From the NCBI GenBank assembly GCA_020634565.1, contig JACKBN010000006.1:1-64000 (forward strand): 64,000 bases of DNA. Reading direction: 5' to 3'. A model generated the notes under the pieces. It ran no database searches and was not told the origin of the DNA. It worked only from the letters and a program-made list of their open reading frames with translations. This DNA comes from Ardenticatenaceae bacterium (lineage in GTDB: Bacteria > Chloroflexota > Anaerolineae > Promineifilales > Promineifilaceae). Shown here one piece after another: positions 25,692 through 35,040 of the stretch. Positions within the stretch are counted from its first letter, which is position 1. Each line of letters opens with the position of its first letter. The translations under genes were made by a program, and so were the position numbers.

Positions 25692-26627
25692 TTATCCGCC
25701 GCCTACGGGACTGATAAACGTGGTGCAATACAGGTTATTGCCTTCGTTCTCCTCAAGCACCGCGCCCCGACTATCAACCGAGATGCAGACAGAGCAATCT
25801 GGATCGTAGCAGCTTATGGTTGGCGGGCTAGTGAGGCTCAGTACTGCCGTATCGCCCACCGCTAAACCTTCAACCACATCCGTCATCACAATCGACTGCT
25901 CGGGATCGATCCGAACCAGCACGTCAAATGAGCCAACGTCTGCGCTGCCCTGGTTGGTGACCGCTAACGTTACCGTCGTGGCGCAAACACTTCCATCGCA
26001 ATTCTGAGCAATGGCGGGCAGTTCACCCGTCGCGTTTGTGAGATCGGGTAGCATGAGCGACACGGTGGGAGTAATGGTAATCGTTGGTGCTTTTGTAACT
26101 GAAATCACGTCGTCCAGGTAAAGCGGCGGTAGCCAGATTTGCGTGTAGGCCATGAGCTGACCATACAAGCAGTTAGCCTGCTGGACGGCTGTGATGGTGG
26201 TGCCGCTTTGTCGCGCCAGTGAATAGAGTGTGTTGCCGGGCTGCACCGTGTACAGTCGCCAGCCTGCGGGTACCAGGCCACACACGGCCGTATTGCCCGG
26301 ATTCGGTTTGTTCGATGTGTCGGCTTCGACCACGGGCGTTTCCTCGATCTGTGCTTCCTCTGTGGCGGTCGGGGCCAGCGTGGGTGTGCTGCTGGGTGCC
26401 GGGGTGGCGCTGGCTGCTGGCTGGTTTTGCCCGGCAACGGCCGTCATCGTGGCAAAGATACTGCTGGCAAAATCTTCATCCGGCTGCTGCCGACGGCTGG
26501 CAATCTCGCGGTCAATCACCGCGATGGCAAATAGACCGGTGATCACCGCCAAAGAGACCGGTATCAGAACGTATCGAATCACCCATTTGAGCAAATTTTC
26601 TTGACTTTCTTCGCTAATATCAGACAT
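25692..26627 (-). CDS. membrane-anchored LysM protein with CARDB-like domain
   Basis: 311 residues. One N-terminal helix (about 17-38) is followed by a Ser/Thr/Pro/Ala-rich spacer (about 70-115). A LysM repeat (about 125-167) reads RLYTVQPGNTLYSLARQSGTTITAVQQANCL. The C-terminal beta domain is of CARDB type (VTLAVTNQGSADVGSFDVLVRIDP ... VLEENEGNNLY), with several Cys. LysM would bind cell-wall sugar, and CARDB domains are extracellular spacers or adhesins. It is transcribed towards the tail-anchored gene. The ATG 26627 is preceded by GGAGGAAAAG. Confidence 0.82.
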   Translation of the reverse strand: MSDISEESQENLLKWVIRYVLIPVSLAVITGLFAIAVIDREIASRRQQPDEDFASSIFATMTAVAGQNQPAASATPAPSSTPTLAPTATEEAQIEETPVVEADTSNKPNPGNTAVCGLVPAGWRLYTVQPGNTLYSLARQSGTTITAVQQANCLYGQLMAYTQIWLPPLYLDDVISVTKAPTITITPTVSLMLPDLTNATGELPAIAQNCDGSVCATTVTLAVTNQGSADVGSFDVLVRIDPEQSIVMTDVVEGLAVGDTAVLSLTSPPTISCYDPDCSVCISVDSRGAVLEENEGNNLYCTTFISPVGGG

Positions 26628-26865
26628 CTTTTCCTCCCATTACGTGGAACTAACAGTACTAAAATTTGGAACTTGTTTGGGCACGTGTCGTAAAAGCGGG
26701 AAAATTCTTGAAACTAGGGAGAACCTTGTTTACCGCGTTTACTTAAGCAATCGGCCAAAATCTTGTCCCTCTAATTTCAGAACTTCTTGCCGATTGCAGT
26801 ATCATTGTGAACGAAGGAACGGCCGTAATTCCGGCATAAAATCTTTTATCAGTCGAGGAGAAAAG

Positions 26866-27534
26866 ATGCCCAGACAAAACCGCGTCACGCCAGAAGGAAT
26901 AATCATCGCCACGCCAGCCCGCGGTACCTTTATGGGGAATCGGGGCATCTTGCACAATGATCAGCAAGAAATTGTGCAGCCTTACGCGTTAAAGGTGTGG
27001 CTCATCTGCCAGCTTAGCTTCAAGGGGCGGCAGCGCCAGCTGATGCAGCCGGGCAACTACACGGAACTGTTTTTCCTGGATGAGGCGACCGCTTTGGCGG
27101 CTGGACACCGGCCCTGTTTTGAATGCCGTCGTGAGGCGGCGCTGGCCTTTCGGCAGGCGTGGCTGGCGGGCAATCCGCAGTTCAATTTGGGTGATGCTGT
27201 CAAATTGGGAGAAATAGACGCCGTGCTCCATGCGGAGCGGCTGACGGAGGCGTATTACAAAAAAGATAAGCGGAAGAAAACCTACACGGCCGTTCTCCAC
27301 ACGCTGCCCAATGGAACTTTTATTTTGCGGGAGGAACGGCCGTATCTGGTATGGGAGGAGCTGCTGCTGCCGTGGGAGCCGGCAGGCTATGGCGAGCCTG
27401 TCCGGCGAGTGTGTATGGGATCGGAACCGGTGACCGTGCTAACGCCGCCATCAACTGTGGCAGCATTGAGCCACGGATATCTGCCGCAGCTGCACCCATC
27501 GGCGCTAGGCTGGTTGGGTCCGGGTGGTGGTTAG
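26866..27534 (+). CDS. conserved uncharacterised protein with CxxC motif
   Basis: About 222 residues from ATG 26866, preceded by CGAGGAGAAAAG; the open frame extends upstream but has no ribosome site there. Landmarks are RVTPEGIIIATPARGTFMGNRGILH, LFFLDEATALAAGHRPCFECRREAALAF and REERPYLVWEELLLPW. I recall similar hypothetical proteins in other bacteria but no function. The CFEC pair could bind metal. Its last 30 bp overlap the 3' end of the convergent TspO-like gene. Confidence 0.65.
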   Translation: MPRQNRVTPEGIIIATPARGTFMGNRGILHNDQQEIVQPYALKVWLICQLSFKGRQRQLMQPGNYTELFFLDEATALAAGHRPCFECRREAALAFRQAWLAGNPQFNLGDAVKLGEIDAVLHAERLTEAYYKKDKRKKTYTAVLHTLPNGTFILREERPYLVWEELLLPWEPAGYGEPVRRVCMGSEPVTVLTPPSTVAALSHGYLPQLHPSALGWLGPGGG

Positions 27535-28311
27535 CGGTTCTTCTTCGCGGGTGCGCCAGTAACCCACAAAAGCCAGAATGAGGATAAGGGTCGCGGAAAT
27601 AACGGCCGTATTCGCCACGATGTCTACACTCGGGTAAGCGGCCCGAATGCCAAACAACGCCCAGACCAGCACACCCGCATAGGCAAGGTTACGCCGGTTA
27701 ACCAAAATAAGACCAGCAATCACCACAGCGGCCCCCATCATGATGGCAGACCAGGTCGGTTCGGCAATGCCAAAGCCATTCCAGCCTAAATAATTGGCGA
27801 CGCTGGCGATATTGGCAATGGTGGCCACCGTAATCCAGCCTAGATAGATACTAAAGGGAAATTGCACCAGCCCGCGATCGGCAAGGGACAGCTTGGCGTT
27901 TGGTTTGCCAATTTCCAGGCGTGTATAAACGACGATAAGCGTTACCAGCAGGCTGAGCATGATGAAGATGGACAGTGCGTAGTAACCGTAGTGCCAGGCC
28001 AGCAGCCAACCCGCATTAAACACGGAACTGAGGGCAAAGCCCCAACCAATCCGGCCTAAAAGCCAGTTATTCCGCTGGGCAGGCAATGCCTGGTAAATGG
28101 TGAAACCAATCAGCGCTGTGTAAATGAGGCCCCAGATGGAAAACGTATAGCCAGCCGGGGTGAAAAACGAGGGCAAGGCATCAGAAATTTCGCCTGCGGT
28201 ACGGCCGTTTAGCGGCAGTGCGTTAGACAAACCATTCATTGATAAAGCCAGCAGTAATGCGGCGATGTTCACGATTTGCAAAGTTTTTGTGAGCGGTTTT
28301 TGTCTGTTCAT
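27505..28311 (-). CDS. TspO/MBR-related membrane protein
   Basis: About 268 residues from ATG 28311 (a longer start at 28332 is possible). Hydrophobic segments alternate with the family landmarks FFTPAGYTFSIWGLIYTALIGF, NAGWLLAWHYGYYALSIFIM and LGWITVATIANI. It is longer than the five-helix TspO and resembles the extended, seven- to eight-helix tryptophan-rich TspO-like branch. TspO proteins bind porphyrins and steroids, but that role is not proven for the long branch. It stands alone. Confidence 0.8.
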   Translation of the reverse strand: MNRQKPLTKTLQIVNIAALLLALSMNGLSNALPLNGRTAGEISDALPSFFTPAGYTFSIWGLIYTALIGFTIYQALPAQRNNWLLGRIGWGFALSSVFNAGWLLAWHYGYYALSIFIMLSLLVTLIVVYTRLEIGKPNAKLSLADRGLVQFPFSIYLGWITVATIANIASVANYLGWNGFGIAEPTWSAIMMGAAVVIAGLILVNRRNLAYAGVLVWALFGIRAAYPSVDIVANTAVISATLILILAFVGYWRTREEEPLTTTRTQPA

Positions 28312-28387
28312 GCCTTCAGTGTACAGATTCAAGCCCGTTTTGTCAATGTTTTGTACAGAAATATAGCGTTTTGTTTAACTGATCTTT

Positions 28388-28984
28388 CTAGCGAAGTAAA
28401 ATCCACAAGGCTACACTTGCCAACAACACGCCAAATATCTTTCCTTGCCAGCGACGGCCGTATTCCGATTGAAACAGACGTTGCAGCAGGCTGCCGCCCA
28501 CAACCCAGGCCAGCAAACTCCCCATGATTAAGCCCGCCAGCGCCACCGTCAATACCACCATTTGGGTTTGGCTAGACGTTGCCGGGTCCAAAAACTGGGT
28601 GTACATGATGAGCGGTACCGTCAGCGCCTTGGCGTTAAAAAATTGCAGCACGGCCCCTTCCCGAAAGCCCAGCTTCACGTCACCAGCGGTTTGTTTGAGG
28701 TCAGAAGAGCGGAAAAATTGGTAAGCCAGATAAAACAGATAAGCAGCTCCCAAAATCTGAAAAACAGTGAACAGCTGCGGATAACGGAACACAATCTGTC
28801 CAATCCCCAAACCAATCACAGCAATTTGCAGGGCAAAGACGGCCACAATGCCCCACATCAGCGGCAGGGTACGGCGGGTACCCACCTGTGCCGCCGTAGA
28901 GGACAGCAGCAAGTTGGCCGGGCCAGGGCTGATCGTGATGGGGAAGAAGGTGAGAAACCAGGCGATTGCCAGTTGTGCGGTCAT
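28388..28984 (-). CDS. LysE/RhtB-family amino-acid exporter
   Basis: 198 residues, six hydrophobic helices, with the family's N-terminal SPGPANLLLSSTAAQVGTRR and FFNAKALTVPLIMY. It moves amino acids or related small molecules out of the cell. The ATG overlaps the stop of the AraC regulator by 4 bp, so the regulator and exporter form a classic operon in which the regulator probably controls export. Confidence 0.88.
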   Translation of the reverse strand: MTAQLAIAWFLTFFPITISPGPANLLLSSTAAQVGTRRTLPLMWGIVAVFALQIAVIGLGIGQIVFRYPQLFTVFQILGAAYLFYLAYQFFRSSDLKQTAGDVKLGFREGAVLQFFNAKALTVPLIMYTQFLDPATSSQTQMVVLTVALAGLIMGSLLAWVVGGSLLQRLFQSEYGRRWQGKIFGVLLASVALWILLR

Positions 28985-29817
28985 GGTGGGCTCCCATGAG
29001 GCGTCTGAATTTGCCCGGCGTAATGCCCTGGCGTCAGGCCCACAATGCGCTTGAAGCGGCGAGTGAGATGGCTCTGGTGGCTAAAGCCGACCGCCAGAGC
29101 CACATCGGCCAGCGGCTGACCCAATTCGATGAGCCGCTGGGCGCGCCGGACGCGCACATCCTGCAAATACGCATGGGGGGGCAACCCCACCTCGGCATGA
29201 AAGACTCGCAGCAGATAGTAAGGGCTGAGCGCCACGTGGTCTGCCAGCTCGCTCAGGCTGATGGGCCGGTCAAAGTTATCTTCCAGGTAGGTTTTGGCTT
29301 GCTGTACGGCCGTATGCTCTTGACCCAACGGCCGTTCCACGGGCCGCACCTCGCCGTACCGTTTAATCAATTGGGCCAGCGTCGCCATGAAGCGAGATTC
29401 TGTCTCCAATGGTTCGCCGTTTTGGCTGAGGGCTTCGTGCAGTGCCCAGACGCTGTGGGTGGTGGCTGGATCATCAATGCGGACATCGCGAAAGTAGGGG
29501 ATGGCGTTGTGCTGCCCGGTGAGTTGGTGAACGGCCGTTTGCATATGCCCCACCGTGGGATAAATAGAGCGCATTTGGAAGCCGCCGTCAGAAGCGGGTT
29601 CGCCTGTATGCACAATGCCTGGATTGATCAAAATGAGGCCGCTGGGCGGCGTGACATATTTGGTGCCCTGGTGCGTAAACGACTGCACGCCCTGCTCGAT
29701 GAGGCAAATCACGTAATGGTCATGCCCATGACGTGGATACGCATATTCTCGATGGTAAGCGCGCAGCAGGCTCACATCAAGCTGGGAATTGTGCCAAAAT
29801 TTACGTTTCTCGTTCAT
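28981..29817 (-). CDS. AraC-family regulator of the LysE exporter
   Basis: About 278 residues from ATG 29817 (MNEKRKFWHN; an upstream start at 29853 is less likely). An N-terminal cupin-type AraC ligand domain (AYPRHGHDHYVICLIEQGVQSF, PPSGLILINPGIVHTGEP) is followed by the two-helix-turn-helix DNA-binding end (ISLSELADHVALSPYYLLRVFHAEVGLPPHAYLQ... LADVALAVGFSHQSHLTRRFKRIVGLTPGHY). It is coupled to the exporter gene. Confidence 0.9.
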   Translation of the reverse strand: MNEKRKFWHNSQLDVSLLRAYHREYAYPRHGHDHYVICLIEQGVQSFTHQGTKYVTPPSGLILINPGIVHTGEPASDGGFQMRSIYPTVGHMQTAVHQLTGQHNAIPYFRDVRIDDPATTHSVWALHEALSQNGEPLETESRFMATLAQLIKRYGEVRPVERPLGQEHTAVQQAKTYLEDNFDRPISLSELADHVALSPYYLLRVFHAEVGLPPHAYLQDVRVRRAQRLIELGQPLADVALAVGFSHQSHLTRRFKRIVGLTPGHYAGQIQTPHGSPP

Positions 29818-30030
29818 TGTTCCCACACAAGTTGTTTGATCGGATGCTCCCATACTCTAACACAGGGTGGAAACGGCCGTCTTGCACAAAATTGCGCTGT
29901 TGTTTACTGCCCGTCTGCTGACGCTTTTCAGGCCAGAAGATGACATTTGGTAGAGGGCTAATTGCCCTGGTTCAGTAAAATTCAGCTACCTTGTTAACAG
30001 TTTGAACAGTCTGAGGGAGATTATCAATCC

Positions 30031-31344
30031 ATGAACAACAAACTTACCCGCATCATTGCCTTTTGTTTTCTGGTTGTATTGTTTGGCTGCCAGGAGGCAC
30101 CGGCGGCAGAAGTGGCGGAAGCAACGCCTGCCGCAGTAGAAGCAGCGACCGAAACGGCCGTTCCGCCCACAAACACCGCCGAACCCACCGAAGCGCCAAC
30201 GGAAACGGCCGTACCCACAGAAACAAACACGCCAACATTGGAACCAACGGCAACCAACACCGCCACCCCTACTGAGCCACCTACAGAAACGTCCACCAGC
30301 GAACCCACCGCAACAAACACCGTGGCGGCAACGGCGACCGCTGTAGAGGCACCAGCCACCGCCACCACAGCACCGCCAGCGCCCGTTTCTGCTCCGCCAC
30401 CTGCGCCGGCCCCATCTGGACCCAATTTGCTTGCCAACCCTGGCTTTGAGAATGGTTTTGAGTTTTGGGAAGCCCCTGGCGGCACTGCAAGTTATTCTCT
30501 GCACACAGCGGACAGTCAGCCAAATTTCGTCCACTCAGGACAGCGATCATTAAAAGGGGGCTCACGCGTTTGGCAACGCGTGTCGCACGATATTACACCC
30601 GGAATGACCTACCGAGCGGGTGGATGGTATAAGGTGTGGTCTAGTACCCAAGAAGATCGCAATGTGTCAGTTGATCCGGCTGACCTACGTGGGCGTATCT
30701 GTTTAAACACATTTGGCGATGATGCCCTTGATTTGCCCACGACAATTTGTTCTGGTTGGGTACGGCCGTTAGATGTCTGGCAGTTTATCTCTGTTGATGC
30801 TGTCGCTACCAATGATCGCGTAACCGTCATTTTGCAGGTGGTCTTCTTCAACAATGATAATGGCGCGATACATATTGAATCAATGTGGGATGACATCACT
30901 CTGGGTACAGCTCCTGCTTCGGCAACAGCCACACCGCCCCCAGCTCCGCAACCCGTACGGCCGAATCCCATCGCCTTTAGCTCCACCGCTCTACGAGATA
31001 GCATGACCAGCGTTCGCTGGACCATTGAGCAGGCCGGTGGTTTGCTCGACCGACTGTACAACGGCGAATCGGGCAGCTGTGAGGAATACCAGGGCTACTA
31101 CGATGACGGCATTCGCAGCGCCATATACTCTGGCGTTCCCGACGATTGGGCTGGTATTTACAACGACTACATTTTTGCTGTCGAAAACTTCCTGGCAACC
31201 AACGAAAGCATCAACGCCTTGTGTGATGGTGGAGGGGGTATTTTAAGTGCGCTTAACTATGGTGCAGCGCGGCAGGGCATCAACGACAGCCTGAACCGGT
31301 TAATTCCGGCCGTCGAAGCGGCAAACGCCAAACTCGGCGGGTAA
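30031..31344 (+). CDS. tandem lipoprotein paralog 1
   Basis: 437 residues. The lipobox VLFGC (Cys about 20) is followed by a linker of Glu/Thr/Pro/Ala repeats (about 30-130, with TETAVPTETNTP units partly written by ACGGCCGT). A carbohydrate-binding-like beta-sandwich (about 135-300) reads NLLANPGFENGFEFWE ... VHSGQRSLKG...YRAGGWYKVWSS ... MWDDITLG. A conserved C-terminal helical domain (about 315-437) has SCEEYQGYYDDGIRSA.YSGVPDDWAGIYNDYIFAVENFLATN. It is an exported, lipid-anchored protein. Its two paralogs follow. The family of the C-terminal domain is unknown to me. Confidence 0.8.
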   Translation: MNNKLTRIIAFCFLVVLFGCQEAPAAEVAEATPAAVEAATETAVPPTNTAEPTEAPTETAVPTETNTPTLEPTATNTATPTEPPTETSTSEPTATNTVAATATAVEAPATATTAPPAPVSAPPPAPAPSGPNLLANPGFENGFEFWEAPGGTASYSLHTADSQPNFVHSGQRSLKGGSRVWQRVSHDITPGMTYRAGGWYKVWSSTQEDRNVSVDPADLRGRICLNTFGDDALDLPTTICSGWVRPLDVWQFISVDAVATNDRVTVILQVVFFNNDNGAIHIESMWDDITLGTAPASATATPPPAPQPVRPNPIAFSSTALRDSMTSVRWTIEQAGGLLDRLYNGESGSCEEYQGYYDDGIRSAIYSGVPDDWAGIYNDYIFAVENFLATNESINALCDGGGGILSALNYGAARQGINDSLNRLIPAVEAANAKLGG

Positions 31345-31389
31345 CTGTAACTGCATTTGCGCAAATAAATTTATTAAGGAAAAGCATTC

Positions 31390-32712
31390 ATGAGAAAAAC
31401 ACGATACATCATTGCACTTTGTTTGTTGTTTGTTTTGTTTGGCTGTCGAGAGTCACCGGCGGCCGAAGTGGCGGACGCGACGCCTGCGGCAGTAGAAGCA
31501 GCGACCGAAACGGCCGTTCCGCCCACCAACACCGCCGAACCCACCGAAGCGCCAACGGAAACGGCCGTACCCACAGAAACAAACACGCCAACAGCAGAAC
31601 CCACGGCAACCAACACCGCCATGCCTACCGAGATACCCACGGAAACGCCAACCAGCGAACCGACTGCAACAAACACCGTGGCAGCAACGGCGACCGCTGT
31701 AGAAGTACCCGCCACCGCCACCACAGCCCCGCCAGCCCCAGTTTCTGCCCCGCCACCTGCGCCAGCGCCAGCCGGCCCCAATCTGCTGTCGAATCCTGGC
31801 TTTGAATTTGATGGTGCATCATGGGAGCAACACAATGTAGGGTCACCGCCTAACAGTTTTTATACGGTTGCGGATAACCCCCAGTTTGTTCATTCAGGCC
31901 AAAAAGCGGCAATCGATATCATAAACGGGCGTACCATTATCTTTCAAAGAATCGAATCAAACGTTGCGCCAGGGACGACTTATCGCGCCGGGGTTTGGGT
32001 AAAAATCTGGTCCAGCAGTGGCGAGAATCGTACCGTTTCAGAAAATCCGGGCGAAGTTGGGGCACAAGTTTGTATCAATATAGCTGGCGAATCGGACCCC
32101 TATCTTGACACGAGCTTTTGCTCTGGCATTGTTCGCCCGCTAGACGTTTGGCAATTCATTTCTGTTGATGGGGTAGCTGCTACTGAACGGCTCACAATTA
32201 TGTTGGTAAGTGGTTATACTGGGCAAAATCATCCAACGCATAACGAGGCCATTTGGGATGATGCCACTTTGGGTACCGCTCCAGCATCCGCTACGGCTAC
32301 GCCTCCCCCGTCGTCTGGACCCGTACGGCCGAATCCCATCGCCTTTAGCCCCACCGCCCTGCGCGACAGCATGACCAGCGCCCGCTGGACCATTGAGCAG
32401 GCCGGTGGTTTGCTCGACCGACTGTACAACGGCGAATCGGGCAGCTGTGAGGAATACCAGGGCTACTACGATGACGGCATTCGCAGCGCCACGTATTCAG
32501 GTGTTCCAGACGATTGGGCCGGCATTTACAACGACTACATCTTTGCCGTCGAAAACTTCCTGGCAACCAACGAAAGCATCAACGCGTTATGCGATGGTGG
32601 GGGTGGTGTTTTAAGTGCGCTCAACTATGGCGCAGCGCGGCAAGGCATCAATGACAGCCTGAACCGGTTAATTCCAGCCATCGAAGCCGCTGATGCCAAA
32701 CTCGGTGGTTAG
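31390..32712 (+). CDS. tandem lipoprotein paralog 2
   Basis: 440 residues with the same order as paralog 1: lipobox (VLFGC), Thr/Pro linker, beta-sandwich (NLLSNPGFEFDGASWEQ...), and a C-terminal domain almost identical to that of paralog 1 (SCEEYQGYYDDGIRSATYSGVPDDWAGIYNDYIF). The linker and C-terminal part are near copies of paralog 1 at DNA level, while the beta-sandwich has diverged. That suggests recent duplication or gene conversion at the ends. TTAAGGAAAAG is the ribosome site, 45 bp after paralog 1. Confidence 0.8.
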   Translation: MRKTRYIIALCLLFVLFGCRESPAAEVADATPAAVEAATETAVPPTNTAEPTEAPTETAVPTETNTPTAEPTATNTAMPTEIPTETPTSEPTATNTVAATATAVEVPATATTAPPAPVSAPPPAPAPAGPNLLSNPGFEFDGASWEQHNVGSPPNSFYTVADNPQFVHSGQKAAIDIINGRTIIFQRIESNVAPGTTYRAGVWVKIWSSSGENRTVSENPGEVGAQVCINIAGESDPYLDTSFCSGIVRPLDVWQFISVDGVAATERLTIMLVSGYTGQNHPTHNEAIWDDATLGTAPASATATPPPSSGPVRPNPIAFSPTALRDSMTSARWTIEQAGGLLDRLYNGESGSCEEYQGYYDDGIRSATYSGVPDDWAGIYNDYIFAVENFLATNESINALCDGGGGVLSALNYGAARQGINDSLNRLIPAIEAADAKLGG

Positions 32713-32737
32713 CGTCGAGACGATTCGTTAATCTGGC

Positions 32738-32785
32738 AGCCGCTGTTTCTTGTCATACCAAATCACGCGATAAGAAACAGTGGCT
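32738..32785. repeat. AGCCGCxGTTTCTT inverted repeat, copy 1
   Basis: AGCCGCTGTTTCTT (32738-32751) faces AAGAAACAGTGGCT (32772-32785), one mismatch. Related to the unit at 34981-35027. Confidence 0.65.
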
Positions 32786-32956
32786 GTCATCGTTCTAAAT
32801 TCTGTAGCTGCTGACTTATAAGAACTGCTGTTTACCAAGTTCACAGGCAGAAAGTTCTGATTTTTCTCTCACTTTTAGGTGACATTTTTTTGCCCCGATT
32901 GGTCCAGTTTGCTGTAAAATCCCTTCATCCTTTCATGTTTGCGGGAGATTCCACCC

Positions 32957-34240
32957 ATGCGAAAAATTGTATATTTTGTTGTTTTTTGCTGCTTGTTTTT
33001 CCTTATTGGTTGCCGCGAGGAGCCGGTATCTGAACTGGCGGAGGCGACAGCACTGCCATTGATTGTGGCTACGGATACGGCCGTTCCCACCTCCACCAAC
33101 ACTGCTGAGCCTACAGAAACCGCTACCCTCACCTCAACCCCTACGGCAACGGCCGTTCCCACTGAAACCAACACCCCAACTCTAGAACCTACTGAAATGC
33201 CAACGGAAACACCAACGGCTGAGCTTACGGCAACGGCCACCAAAGCACCAGCCACCGCGACAACTGTACCTCCGGCCCCCGTCTCTGCACCCCCGCCCGC
33301 ACCGGCTCCTGCGGGACCTAATTTGCTGGCCAATCCGGGTTTTGAAGCTGGGGATGATGGGTCATGGGTGCATCATCCTTTTCATACCCTCTCGTTCTAC
33401 ACAGCAGATAATTCGCCTCAGTTTGTTCATTCTGGGCAGCGTTCCATTCAGGGTGTTTTTCAGATTTGGCAGCGTGTACCCAATGTCACTGTTGGCACAA
33501 CCTATCGTGCCGGAGGTTGGTATAAGGTTTGGTCTAGCACGCAACCCGATCGGAATGTGTCCATCAATCCGGCGGACGTTTATGGGCGCATTTGCCTGAC
33601 CACCAACGGAGATGATCCGTCCAGTACCCAATATACCGTTTGCTCCGGCTGGGTTCGACCGCTTGATGTCTGGCAATATATTTCAGTAGACGGGGTGGCC
33701 ACGAACAATATTGTTACGGTGAGCCTGCAGGTGACAGTAAATAACGATAATGGGGCTCTATACACCGAAACGATGTGGGATGATATTTCGTTCGGCACAG
33801 CACCCTCAGCTGCAACACCTACGCCTGCGCCGGTTGCTGCGGCAAATCCCGTACGGCCGAATCCCATACCTTTCAGCGCCACCGCTTTGCGTGACAGCAT
33901 GAATAGCGTTCGTTCCAACATTGAACAGGCAGGCGGTTTACTTGATCGACTCTATAATGGCGAATCTCAGACCTGCGGTGAATATCAGGGCTATTACGAC
34001 AATGCCATTCGCAGTGCTACCTACAGTGGCGTGCCAGATGATTGGGCTGGTCTTTATAATGAATATTTGTTTGCTGTAGAAAACTTTCTGGCCACAAATA
34101 AAGATGTAGACGCTCTATGTGATGGTGGCGGTGGTAGTATTAGCGAACTGAACTATGGTGCGGCACGCAGCGGCGTTAATGACAGCTTGAACCGGCTGAT
34201 TCCGGCCCTCGAAGCCGCTAATGCCAAGCTGGGTGGCTAA
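32957..34240 (+). CDS. tandem lipoprotein paralog 3
   Basis: About 427 residues from ATG 32957 (GGGAG upstream; an ATG 18 bp earlier is less likely). Lipobox FLIGC, Thr/Pro linker (about 30-125), beta-sandwich (NLLANPGFEAGDDGSWV ... TTYRAGGWYKVWSS ... MWDDISFG), then the shared C-terminal domain (TCGEYQGYYDNAIRSATYSGVPDDWAGLYNEYLF). It is the most diverged of the three in DNA sequence. A TTGCCC/TAAAAT pair at 32890-32920 (19-base spacing) may be its own promoter. Confidence 0.8.
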   Translation: MRKIVYFVVFCCLFFLIGCREEPVSELAEATALPLIVATDTAVPTSTNTAEPTETATLTSTPTATAVPTETNTPTLEPTEMPTETPTAELTATATKAPATATTVPPAPVSAPPPAPAPAGPNLLANPGFEAGDDGSWVHHPFHTLSFYTADNSPQFVHSGQRSIQGVFQIWQRVPNVTVGTTYRAGGWYKVWSSTQPDRNVSINPADVYGRICLTTNGDDPSSTQYTVCSGWVRPLDVWQYISVDGVATNNIVTVSLQVTVNNDNGALYTETMWDDISFGTAPSAATPTPAPVAAANPVRPNPIPFSATALRDSMNSVRSNIEQAGGLLDRLYNGESQTCGEYQGYYDNAIRSATYSGVPDDWAGLYNEYLFAVENFLATNKDVDALCDGGGGSISELNYGAARSGVNDSLNRLIPALEAANAKLGG

Positions 34241-34242
34241 CA

Positions 34243-34288
34243 AAGTTGGTGGTGGGACGCTGACAAAAAAGCGTCCCACCACCAACTT
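34243..34288. terminator. long perfect hairpin behind the lipoprotein triplet
   Basis: An 18-bp arm, AAGTTGGTGGTGGGACGC (34243-34260), faces its perfect complement at 34271-34288 across a 10-base loop. There is no T-run after it, but the position after the stop at 34240 suits a terminator or message-stabilising structure. Confidence 0.6.
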
Positions 34289-34302
34289 GATAATTTGAAC
34301 AC

Positions 34303-34977
34303 ATGATCAAACAAATCCTTTCCATCTTTTGGGGCACACTTGTGGTTGGTATTCCTACGGCCATTCTGATGACATTGGCTATTTTGGCGATTCCTTCCTT
34401 CACTTTAGATGCAGCCTACAGCGTAGCCTTGTTCATTCCTGGCAAGCTGGGTCTGGTTGCGGAGGTTGACCCCGCCGAGAAAATCACGGTCGATGGCAGC
34501 CAGGATACCGTACTGAATTTGTCGCGGGCGGGCCGATACCGAATCTATGCGTCAGAGCCTATTGCTCCCAGCACAAGAATCGAATTGCTTTCACAGGAAG
34601 ATACCAGGCGCATTGAGGTGATTTCGCTTTATGAGCAAACGGGTGTGGGGCAGTTCGTTGACGTTGATGAGCCACAGTATGTTTTTACCGTGGCTGAAGC
34701 CGGTCTTTACACCGTCATGGCGCGGTCTGTTTTTAGTGACGGTGTACCTGATGATCTGATTTTCTCCATAGAACCGTATGTTGGCGACCAGCATGCTGCT
34801 CTGGCGATATTTGGTGGTATTGCGCAGATTTTGTTGCTGGCTTTTGGCATCAGCTTTGTGTACCAGTGGGTAAACCGAGAGAAGATTCAGGCAGAAAAAG
34901 CAGCAAAAGATGAGAGCCGTAGCGAGTGGGAGGCGTTTTTTGATGAAGAAAAGCGTCGGAGTGGGCTAGATAAATAG
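34303..34977 (+). CDS. membrane protein with two terminal helices and an external domain, unknown
   Basis: 224 residues. One helix lies near the N-terminus (about 10-32) and one near 167-188. The part between would be outside (VDPAEKITVDGSQDTVLNLSRAGRYRIYASEP ... YVFTVAEAGLYTVMARS), with a beta-rich look. A charged helix (EKIQAEKAAKDESRSEWEAFFDEEKRR) faces the cytoplasm. No family is recognised. It follows the lipoprotein triplet by 60 bp. Confidence 0.6.
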   Translation: MIKQILSIFWGTLVVGIPTAILMTLAILAIPSFTLDAAYSVALFIPGKLGLVAEVDPAEKITVDGSQDTVLNLSRAGRYRIYASEPIAPSTRIELLSQEDTRRIEVISLYEQTGVGQFVDVDEPQYVFTVAEAGLYTVMARSVFSDGVPDDLIFSIEPYVGDQHAALAIFGGIAQILLLAFGISFVYQWVNREKIQAEKAAKDESRSEWEAFFDEEKRRSGLDK

Positions 34978-34980
34978 CGC

Positions 34981-35027
34981 AGCCGCGGTTTCTTACCGCG
35001 CAATTTTCGCAGTAAGAAACTGCGGCT
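34981..35027. repeat. AGCCGCxGTTTCTT inverted repeat, copy 2
   Basis: AGCCGCGGTTTCTTAC (34981-34996) faces GTAAGAAACTGCGGCT (35012-35027), one mismatch, between two convergent genes. Same family as 32738-32785. Confidence 0.7.
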
Positions 35028-35040
35028 ACAGGGTTAATTT

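Noticed and set aside
28966..29943. 325-residue plus-strand ORF over the AraC gene
   Set aside because: Antisense to a clear AraC regulator and exporter; no recognisable domain.
30120..33260. Periodic repeats in three genes that could look like a CRISPR or minisatellite array
   Set aside because: They encode in-frame Thr/Pro/Glu linkers of lipoproteins with variable unit length and no spacers.
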